From the IMG/VR virus record IMGVR_UViG_3300035703_000121, positions 1 through 55,516 of that record: a stretch of 55,516 bases of DNA. One strand, given 5' to 3'. This DNA comes from a virus. Every line of letters begins with the position of its first letter. Positions within the stretch are counted from its first letter, which is position 1. A program made the translations under genes and the position numbers. Positions 49,981 to 55,516 of this stretch are shown piece after piece. The notes beneath the pieces are model-generated. The model saw nothing but the letters and a program-made list of their open reading frames with translations. It had not been told where the DNA came from and did not search any database.

Positions 49981-50526
49981 ATGAAAAAATTATTATTATT
50001 ATCATTTAGCTATATCTTAATTATTTCTTGCAATAATTTATCAAAAAATAAAGATAATTTATCTACAGAAGTTGATACTTCAGTTGCAGGATTTGATAAT
50101 ATGAGTGTTGAATCTCAATATGAAAAACTAAAAGATTCAATTTTAAAAAATCAATTTAGAAAAAGAGCTTTTGACACGACAGGAATATCAAAAAGCCCAG
50201 TTATTGTACTAAATTCAAAATTTGTAGAAAAAGAATACTCCAACTACAAAGACATTCAATTAACTTATAAAAATGTTTCAAATAAAAAAATTCAAGCTAT
50301 TAGATTTGAATGGTTTGGAGAAAACTCATTCGGAGAAGCAGCCGACATGGGAAGCTCTCTTTTGTTAGGCGAAGGTGGTGGATTTACAGATGAAATTTTA
50401 TCTCCTGGAAGAAAATCAACTGGAACATGGGAAATTTTTTCTAAAGACGGAAAAAAAATTATAACAGCAAGAGCTTACGAAGTAGCTTTTACTGACGGAA
50501 CTATTTGGAAATTAAGAAAAAATTAA
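49981..50526 (+). CDS. Predicted lipoprotein, lysogeny region
   Basis: 181 residues. Signal peptide MKKLLLLSFSYILIISC with lipobox IISC. The mature part is beta-rich, with VIVLNSKFVEKEYSNYKDIQ and WFGENSFGEAADMGSSLLLG. It is exposed in the envelope and co-directional with the repressor, so probably expressed in lysogens. Possible role in superinfection exclusion or host surface change; not proven. Confidence 0.62.
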   Translation: MKKLLLLSFSYILIISCNNLSKNKDNLSTEVDTSVAGFDNMSVESQYEKLKDSILKNQFRKRAFDTTGISKSPVIVLNSKFVEKEYSNYKDIQLTYKNVSNKKIQAIRFEWFGENSFGEAADMGSSLLLGEGGGFTDEILSPGRKSTGTWEIFSKDGKKIITARAYEVAFTDGTIWKLRKN

Positions 50527-50537
50527 ATTTAGTTATA

Positions 50538-50876
50538 ATGAAAAATTTATTATTCATCGCTTTACAATTTGAACAATCATCTTCAACTGATTTTACAGAA
50601 ACTTTAATTACTTATTTCTTTATATCTGTAATTGTATTTCTGATTGGAGCATTTTTAACAAGATTAGTTTTTAGCATTTCAACTTTTTTAAAACATCAAA
50701 AAGCAAAAACACTTTTGCTTATTAAAATTGCTCGTAAAAATGGAGTTTCAGAAAAAGAATTAGATGCAATTTTAGCTATTACCGATCCTAACATTGGTGA
50801 ATTTACACATTTAGTAAACGATAAATCAATCACCGAAATCGATAAGTTAAAGTTTGAAGAAACTAAAAATCAATAA
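50538..50876 (+). CDS. Membrane protein, lysogeny region
   Basis: 112 residues from the ATG at 50538, 11 nt after the lipoprotein stop (the ATG at 50505 lies inside that gene). Strong hydrophobic segment TYFFISVIVFLIGAFLTRLV near 24-43, then a soluble tail with GVSEKELDAILAITDPNIGE. Overlaps the 3' end of integrase B by 14 nt, convergent. Unknown function. Confidence 0.58.
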   Translation: MKNLLFIALQFEQSSSTDFTETLITYFFISVIVFLIGAFLTRLVFSISTFLKHQKAKTLLLIKIARKNGVSEKELDAILAITDPNIGEFTHLVNDKSITEIDKLKFEETKNQ

Positions 50877-52065
50877 TTTTCCATAACGCTTCATCCCTAA
50901 CCTTCATCGGGTAGCGGTCTTTATAATAATTATCTACATCATTGCGTTCATGGCCCATTAGTTCGCGCAGTATATCTTCTTCAATACCCAATCGTTTACC
51001 AATGGTAGCAAAGCTATGCCGGGCAACTTTTACGCTCAAATTGCCGCCGGCAGGCATTACCTCAATACCACAATCCTGCTGCACCATTTTAAGCACCTTG
51101 GCGTAACGGCTTCTAAAGCTTTCGTAAATATCTTTTTGCTTATCCCAAGGAAACAACCATTCACCAGGGCATTCGTATTTTTTCAATATAGCGGCAGCTT
51201 TCGGATGTATTTTTAAGTCAATTGGTTGCCCGGTATTGGTTTTACTTCTTTCAAAAAACACACGGTCCTTAATCACGTTGTTTTTCTTCATGTAATACAA
51301 GTCAATCAAATCACAGCCGCCAAAGTAAAAGCCAAGCAACCACATATCTACATACTTTTGCCAGGAAGCGGCCACAGTAGCCGTTTCCAATAACCGTATA
51401 GCATCGGCATCAATATGCTTTTTTCGGCTGGCATAACTCTTAACACTTAAACCCGCAAAAACGCCCGCAAACGGCTTTTCATCAAACAACTTATACCTAA
51501 GCACCGCTTTGTTATAAATACTGCGTAAAGTGCGCAAATACAAATGCACAGTAGCCGGTGCATTACCTATGCCAAGCAAATACCTTTTAAATCGGTTGAG
51601 CAATTCATAATCCAATTGCACCAAAAGCACATCTTCACCAAATGGCCGGAACCGGTTCAGCACGTTTTCGTAAACTTTAATATTCCCTAACATTTTATTT
51701 TGAAGCTTTGGGCTATGCTTACTATAGTCATCAGAAAGCTTTTTCATTTCAGCCACCAAGCCATTGGCAAAATCATAAAATAAGATATCAGAAACCTCTT
51801 TTTCAAAAATGGCCGCCAAAAACAAATCGGGATTGGTAGGATTATTAGCTTTTAACCTTCGGGCACGCATTTTCAAATCCATGATCATTGGCGCCAAAAA
51901 ATCAAACTCGGGATGTTTTTCAGTAATCATTTCGGCAGCAGCATTAAAATACCTAATTTCGCATTCATAAATATCACGTTGCCGAGCAATACCCTTGTGC
52001 GATACTTTTAAGTATAAAAACGATTTTCCTTTAGCATCCACCCGAACCTTAAAACGATAAGTCAT
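50863..52065 (-). CDS. int: Tyrosine integrase B
   Basis: 400 residues. N-terminal arm-binding and SAM-like core-binding domains, catalytic domain from about 215. At box I the segment FYFGGCDLIDLYYMKK lacks the usual Arg. Box II is present as VARHSFATIGKRLGIEED near 355-372, then ELMGHERNDVDNYYKDRYP with His and Tyr. A variant arrangement for Bacteroidota phage integrases, or loss of one catalytic residue. It starts about 110 nt from the attP core and reads away from it. Confidence 0.84.
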   Translation of the reverse strand: MTYRFKVRVDAKGKSFLYLKVSHKGIARQRDIYECEIRYFNAAAEMITEKHPEFDFLAPMIMDLKMRARRLKANNPTNPDLFLAAIFEKEVSDILFYDFANGLVAEMKKLSDDYSKHSPKLQNKMLGNIKVYENVLNRFRPFGEDVLLVQLDYELLNRFKRYLLGIGNAPATVHLYLRTLRSIYNKAVLRYKLFDEKPFAGVFAGLSVKSYASRKKHIDADAIRLLETATVAASWQKYVDMWLLGFYFGGCDLIDLYYMKKNNVIKDRVFFERSKTNTGQPIDLKIHPKAAAILKKYECPGEWLFPWDKQKDIYESFRSRYAKVLKMVQQDCGIEVMPAGGNLSVKVARHSFATIGKRLGIEEDILRELMGHERNDVDNYYKDRYPMKVRDEALWKIIDF

Positions 52066-52149
52066 TTTCGATTTATTTTCAATTTTAAGCTAAAATAAGG
52101 AAAAAAAAGGAAAAAACGTGACCAAGTCAAAAAGTATAAAAACAAGAAA

Positions 52150-52169
52150 AGCACCGTAAATACGGTGCT
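52150..52169 (-). terminator. Terminator-like hairpin at attP B
   Basis: Stem GCACCGTA/TACGGTGC with two-base loop A-A, A/T-rich flanks. It follows the tRNA fragment by 8 nt in its reading direction, as a host tRNA terminator would. Confidence 0.6.
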
Positions 52170-52176
52170 TTAGACG

Positions 52177-52219
52177 TGATCTCAGAAGGATTCGAACCTT
52201 CGACCTACTGCTTAGAAGG
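52177..52219 (-). other. attP core: 3' half of a tRNA-Arg(TCT)-like gene
   Basis: On the minus strand: anticodon loop CTTCTAA, stem GCAG, variable loop TAGGTC, T-arm GAAGG-TTCGAAT-CCTTC, acceptor TGAGATC-A. The 5' half (acceptor GATCTCA) is absent. The arrangement mirrors attP A. Host target would be tRNA-Arg(TCT). Confidence 0.72.
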
Positions 52220-52304
52220 TATAAAAAACAGATATTTATATACTACAATATCAAATACTTAGCAATTTTAAACCTCTTTTTTACCTCTCGTTTATTTTCA
52301 ATTT

Positions 52305-52976
52305 TCAGCGTTTTATTGTAAATATCGGCACAGAGTAACCTACATAAAACCGCTGCTGAGTGTCGGCACTAAAATTTAAAATAGCACCGGAACCAAGTTG
52401 AAAGCCTACATTAGCTTTAACCGAAAAATTGTTAAACTCTTTGGTGTTTCCTACTTCAACACCGCCAAGCATTCGGAACTTTACTTCCTTTGGGTTTGGT
52501 ATTTCAATCTTTCGGGATTTGATTTTATAATCGAGTGCTATGCTTTGAATTTCACCACGAACCAAACCTTTAACGGCGGCCGAGATAGTATCGTTATCAA
52601 ATTGATGATTAAAAGATTTGATGGTGATGGCATTTTTGTAAAGCAATTGCTGAAGGCTATCATTCGCATTCATAAAAGCCTGGTCCATTTCCTGATTCTC
52701 TTTAAACAATCTTTCGGCTTCAGCTTTCCAATACTCCAATTCCTTTTTAGACAAATTTTGTCCAAAAAATTGTTTGTCATTTTTTGACAAGTCATTTTTT
52801 ACCAATGGCTTTTGCAACGGTTTTACAGCTTCAAATTTTCCTTTTACTTCAGGCAACACAACTGTAACTTTTTCAGGCTTATTATCGCAGCTTTTAAACC
52901 AAAGCAGCAAAAAAAACACAGCTATACCAATAGCACCTATCAGGACTTTATTGGCAGTTTTATTATCGTTTTCCAT
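52305..52976 (-). CDS. Membrane-anchored spanin-like protein, cassette B
   Basis: 223 residues. Hydrophobic helix VLIGAIGIAVFFLLLWFKSC near 11-30, then a charged/coiled region (KKELEYWKAEAERLFKENQE near 76-95), and a beta-rich C-terminus VEVGNTKEFNNFSVKANVGF. Comparable place and topology to 19370-20119, but little sequence similarity. Last gene of lysis operon B. Confidence 0.6.
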   Translation of the reverse strand: MENDNKTANKVLIGAIGIAVFFLLLWFKSCDNKPEKVTVVLPEVKGKFEAVKPLQKPLVKNDLSKNDKQFFGQNLSKKELEYWKAEAERLFKENQEMDQAFMNANDSLQQLLYKNAITIKSFNHQFDNDTISAAVKGLVRGEIQSIALDYKIKSRKIEIPNPKEVKFRMLGGVEVGNTKEFNNFSVKANVGFQLGSGAILNFSADTQQRFYVGYSVPIFTIKR

Positions 52977-53211
52977 TTTTTAATAGTTTAGCTTTTTCAA
53001 TTAATTCTTCCATCCTTTTTTGATCATCAGAAAAATCCATTTCATATTTTGATTTTAGATTGATGACTACTTTAAAAATTCTTATTTTTTCCCGGATGTT
53101 AATGTGCTCAATAGTTTTATTGATGTATTTTTTATTACCATGATCAATAGCCATAATTTTTAAATACAGCTTGCGTATTTTTTCATCAACAAAAGCATCC
53201 AGGAAATTCAT
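52963..53211 (-). CDS. Conserved small lysis-region protein, cassette B
   Basis: 82 residues, homologous to 20116-20355 (MNFLDAFVDEKIRKLYLKIM; later REKIRIFKVVINLK). Overlaps the endolysin gene by one base. Unknown function, but kept in both cassettes. Confidence 0.65.
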   Translation of the reverse strand: MNFLDAFVDEKIRKLYLKIMAIDHGNKKYINKTIEHINIREKIRIFKVVINLKSKYEMDFSDDQKRMEELIEKAKLLKNGKR

Positions 53212-53729
53212 CAGGCTTCGTTTGTAGAGATTACCCCGGTGGCGCTTAATTTAATCACCCGAACGTTATCCGGTTGCATTTTACTCCAGGCAGTACGGCG
53301 AATGCCAATACAGCGCACTTTTTGGATTCGGATGATGGAAACCTTATCGCCCTGGTTACCACCAAGAACGTGATAACATTTATCATCTTCACCAACGTAA
53401 ATACCAACATGGCCGCCACCGTTTCGGGAAAACACCAATACATCGCCAAGCATGGCAGTTTTTTGCGGTGTTCCGTAGTTGTTCCAATTGCGCGCCCAAA
53501 GCGGATTAACCGGGAAAGCTTTTCCTGCTTTGTGGCAAACATAGGCCATAAACAAACCACACCACGGAATTTCATCGGCAGTGTATTGTTTTTTTAAGCC
53601 AACAGCATCCGCCCATCCTAAAATTACCGGGTTGTTATCTTTACCCAGCAACTCGGTTACACCGATTAGCTTGTAAGCTTCAACCAAAATTTTAGGAGCC
53701 GGTTCGCGTTTCAAAAAGTTGTAACTCAT
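53211..53729 (-). CDS. CHAP/NlpC-like endolysin (TIGR02594 type)
   Basis: 172 residues. IPWCGLFMAYVCHKAGKAFP near 53-72 carries the catalytic Cys, NPLWARNWNNYGTPQKTAML follows, and GDVLVFSRNGGGHVGIYVGE near 94-113 carries the His; a later YHVLGGNQGDKVSIIRI completes the pattern. This cysteine-amidase/endopeptidase replaces the M15 endolysin of cassette A at the same place. Confidence 0.87.
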   Translation of the reverse strand: MSYNFLKREPAPKILVEAYKLIGVTELLGKDNNPVILGWADAVGLKKQYTADEIPWCGLFMAYVCHKAGKAFPVNPLWARNWNNYGTPQKTAMLGDVLVFSRNGGGHVGIYVGEDDKCYHVLGGNQGDKVSIIRIQKVRCIGIRRTAWSKMQPDNVRVIKLSATGVISTNEA

Positions 53730-54046
53730 TAGTTTGTAGGTATTAAAATTTTAATAATTGCAGCCAATACACCACCCGAAATAACAATAGTGAGCAAAAC
53801 ACGCCAATACAATTCGTGCAAAGTCACTTTTCTATGTATTTCCCTTAAAATGGTGATATAGCCTTGATTTCCGTTAAATTCATTATCGGTTAACGAACTA
53901 TAAATCATATCAATTTTTTTATTCGTTTCGCTGCGAGTTATATCATCATTATCCTGGCGTTTTTTAATGTTATCCAAGTGAGTTCTTATACTCTTTATTT
54001 CATCTTTAATTTCAATGATATCTTTTTGCTCTTGTGTATTTTCCAT
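53729..54046 (-). CDS. Holin-like or antiholin-like membrane protein, cassette B
   Basis: 105 residues from the ATG at 54046 (the ATG at 54073 lies inside the upstream gene). A coiled coil (DIIEIKDEIKSIRTHLDNIK) in the first half and a C-terminal helix WRVLLTIVISGGVLAAIIKI near 80-99. The layout is XhlA/hemolysin-like. One base overlaps the endolysin start. Confidence 0.68.
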   Translation of the reverse strand: MENTQEQKDIIEIKDEIKSIRTHLDNIKKRQDNDDITRSETNKKIDMIYSSLTDNEFNGNQGYITILREIHRKVTLHELYWRVLLTIVISGGVLAAIIKILIPTN

Positions 54047-54047
54047 T

Positions 54048-54284
54048 TTATTCTTGACCTTGATTGTTACCAAAAAACTTACCTATAATTGATTCAATTT
54101 TATTGATCAATGTATCAGGGGAAAAAAGCAGAAGGATTCCGCAAAGCAATCCACTTATAAAAACATAGAAGTTTATTGGCTGCTGAAATACCAATGTGAC
54201 AAACATATAAGCTAAAGATGCCAATAAAATAATCACTCCGGTTAAGGTTGACTTCCAACCTTTTTTGATGTTTTTTCGTTTCAT
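54048..54284 (-). CDS. Small two-helix membrane protein, holin candidate
   Basis: 78 residues with two hydrophobic helices: LTGVIILLASLAYMFVTLVF near 14-33 and INFYVFISGLLCGILLLFSP near 37-56. Short size and two helices fit a class II holin. Directly upstream of the XhlA-like gene (1-nt gap). Confidence 0.65.
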   Translation of the reverse strand: MKRKNIKKGWKSTLTGVIILLASLAYMFVTLVFQQPINFYVFISGLLCGILLLFSPDTLINKIESIIGKFFGNNQGQE

Positions 54285-54295
54285 GGATTTATAGT

Positions 54296-54778
54296 TTAGT
54301 ACCGCGTTAAAATGCAGTAGTTAATATTTTCGTAGTAGGCTAATCCTATATGCGTGCTCTCAGAATTTTCGATAACCGCTCGATGGTCATGGCTGCGCAA
54401 ATAACCCGCAAATGCGCTACGTGGTTCTACCATATTAGGGGAAATTATTTCTTTGGCATCGGCCGCCATACAGGCGAATTTGCGTTGTTCCCATTGGTGG
54501 TGGCTTGGTCGTTCGTTTAATTCCAAATCGTCGGCAATGGCTTCCTGGCAAACTTTGCTTGCCAACACTTCGGGGATAAGCCCCGGTAAGCCTAAAAATT
54601 CACGGTGGCCGTTAATCAAATTCAGTAACTCGGTTTCCTTTTCGTTTAGCTTATTTTTGGTAATTGGCTGATAGCCGAATTTAGGCTCGACATACTCGGG
54701 CTTTTTTTGCTTGATGCCACCGTAAACAAACAGCACAAATCCGAGAATTATAAACGCTATGACGAAATACCAAATCAT
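54296..54778 (-). CDS. Membrane-anchored CAP/SCP-like protein, cassette B
   Basis: 160 residues. One N-terminal helix, FVIAFIILGFVLFVYGGI near 5-22, then a CAP-like part: TELLNLINGHREFLGLPGLI near 49-68, NERPSHHQWEQRKFACMAAD near 87-106, and SHDHRAVIENSESTHIGLAY near 129-148. It corresponds to the C-terminal half of the fused 21428-22348 protein. Overlaps the next gene by 4 nt. Confidence 0.66.
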   Translation of the reverse strand: MIWYFVIAFIILGFVLFVYGGIKQKKPEYVEPKFGYQPITKNKLNEKETELLNLINGHREFLGLPGLIPEVLASKVCQEAIADDLELNERPSHHQWEQRKFACMAADAKEIISPNMVEPRSAFAGYLRSHDHRAVIENSESTHIGLAYYENINYCILTRY

Positions 54779-55131
54779 TGCTTTTTTGTTCTTAAAATAT
54801 CACCAACAGCGACAATTACAGCAATTCCAAAAAGCCAATTAGATAGTAAGGCGTTCGGATGCAATACCGCCAACAATCCGCCGACTATTGCAAAACAACC
54901 ACCAAAAATGTATTCGATAGCCGGAGAATCAATATTAAATAGTTTTCCCTGGAACCAATTAAAAAGCCCATTTATAGACAAACCGGCAATTGCAGAAAAA
55001 AAAGGAATACCGATGTATTTACCATCCCAAGTAAAGTTTACTGTGTAAACGTGCGAGAAAATAAAAAATGCAATTGAAAGCCCAAGGTAACCATGGAACA
55101 AGTTTCGGATGAATTCGATAAATTTTTTCAT
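54775..55131 (-). CDS. Membrane protein, separate N-terminal half of the cassette A fusion
   Basis: 118 residues with three hydrophobic helices (HGYLGLSIAFFIFSHVYTVN, GIPFFSAIAGLSINGLFNWF, YIFGGCFAIVGGLLAVLHPN). The layout follows the first 130 residues of 21428-22348. Function unknown; likely part of the lysis or envelope module. Confidence 0.62.
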   Translation of the reverse strand: MKKFIEFIRNLFHGYLGLSIAFFIFSHVYTVNFTWDGKYIGIPFFSAIAGLSINGLFNWFQGKLFNIDSPAIEYIFGGCFAIVGGLLAVLHPNALLSNWLFGIAVIVAVGDILRTKKQ

Positions 55132-55516
55132 AGTCTGTAAAGTTTGATGTAAATGATTTTTTTATACGTTCCTTTTATCTTGTGGCGCCATACGTTTACA
55201 AAAGTGAATCGCGTGAAGAACCAACGCTGAATGATTAATTTAATCGGATAATTAAGCGCAATCATTACTGAAAACATTTCATTGTCTACTTCTCGGCCTA
55301 CGTTACCCATTGAGTTTCTCCAATCATGAATGATACTTGCCAATTCCCATCGGGATTTAAAGCGAGATTTTACGAAAGTCGGACCGTCATAGCTAAATTT
55401 TCCGGCTTTGAAATCTTCCCAAGCAAAAGTGAAAAGCTCACGAATCGGATGATTAAAATCCAATCCGTTCATTTCGGTGTGCATCGACTCATAGGCTTGC
55501 TTGAGTTCTTCTGCTG
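55128..55516 (-). CDS. DUF1353-like protein, 5' end cut off by the window edge
   Basis: At least 129 codons; the N-terminus lies beyond the edge. Counterpart of 22345-22764: FNHPIRELFTFAWEDFKAGK, then YDGPTFVKSRFKSRWELASI, IHDWRNSMGN. An ATG at 55484 is internal (corresponds to Met22 of the paralogue). The two genes are identical over the last 127 bases and diverge leftward. Confidence 0.62.
   Translation of the reverse strand, partial: AEELKQAYESMHTEMNGLDFNHPIRELFTFAWEDFKAGKFSYDGPTFVKSRFKSRWELASIIHDWRNSMGNVGREVDNEMFSVMIALNYPIKLIIQRWFFTRFTFVNVWRHKIKGTYKKIIYIKLYRL
55390..55516. repeat. 127-bp exact repeat, terminal copy
   Basis: Same 127 bases as 22607-22733, ending at the last base of the window. 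127 is a common largest k-mer size in short-read assembly, which suggests the window ends at an assembly-graph branch. Confidence 0.95.

Noticed and set aside
17946-52219. attL and attR of one prophage covering 17.9-52.2 kb
   Set aside because: The two tRNA halves differ in anticodon loop, T-arm and acceptor sequence and share no core beyond general tRNA consensus.
1-55516. CRISPR arrays, insertion sequences or complete RNA genes
   Set aside because: No regularly spaced repeats, no transposase or terminal inverted repeats, and only 3' halves of tRNAs were found.

Overview
The window is phage DNA of a host in the Bacteroidota, most likely the Flavobacteriia (Flavobacterium-like). I infer this from the AT-rich sequence, promoter-like boxes of the TTG/TAnnTTTG type, PcfJ/PcfK-type proteins, a DUF4468-like secreted protein, and head and tail genes of the HK97/siphovirus kind. 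No chromosomal housekeeping genes were seen. All calls come from reading the sequence; no database search was run.

Layout. (1) 1-16166, minus strand: a long early operon, here called phage A. It holds a Cro-like regulator, small genes, an SbcC/Rad50-like ATPase, a RecT annealase, an MBL-fold hydrolase, a NinB-like mediator, an SF2 helicase, a DUF1376 replication protein, a VRR-NUC nuclease, PcfK and PcfJ, a full-length beta sliding clamp (DnaN), a PAPS-reductase-like PP-loop protein and a truncated ASCH-like protein. (2) 16167-19291: operators, a LexA/CI-type repressor, a secreted protein, a second regulator, an attP site carrying the 3' half of a tRNA with anticodon CAT, and tyrosine integrase A. 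(3) 19301-22764, minus: lysis cassette A (spanin-like protein, M15 endolysin, holin, membrane-CAP fusion). (4) 22766-42140, minus: the late module with tail fibre and tail proteins, tape measure, a -1 frameshift tail chaperone pair, tail tube, connectors, HK97 capsid, protease, portal and large terminase. A free-standing HNH gene and a non-coding island lie inside it. (5) 42149-49497, minus: phage B genes, with a third tyrosine recombinase, TerS, HNH, DnaB, a replication protein and small regulators. (6) 49498-52220: operators, repressor B, a lipoprotein and a membrane protein, integrase B, and an attP site carrying the 3' half of a tRNA-Arg(TCT)-like gene. (7) 52305-55516, minus: lysis cassette B, paralogous to cassette A but with a CHAP/NlpC-like endolysin in place of the M15 enzyme.

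The last 127 bases (55390-55516) are an exact copy of 22607-22733, and the identity starts right after a mismatch. The window therefore ends where lysis cassette B runs into sequence identical to the start of the late module. Both att sites look like unbroken attP sites with phage genes on each side. The simplest reading is that two temperate phages, A and B, share one head-tail module and were joined in one assembly path. Tandem prophages, or one phage with duplicated cassettes, are less likely.

The most interesting new structure is a phage-specific promoter-like element. A 19-bp block containing the dyad CGGAC-AAAAC-GTCCG, one variable base, exactly 18 bp and a TA-starting -7-like box occur together three times. 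They lie before the tape measure gene, before the portal gene, and before a roughly 80-nt transcript that would end at a strong terminator. Next to this is an island (39115-39325) bounded by outward-facing terminators, with a plausible plus-strand promoter, long-range base pairing and a 25-codon ORF.
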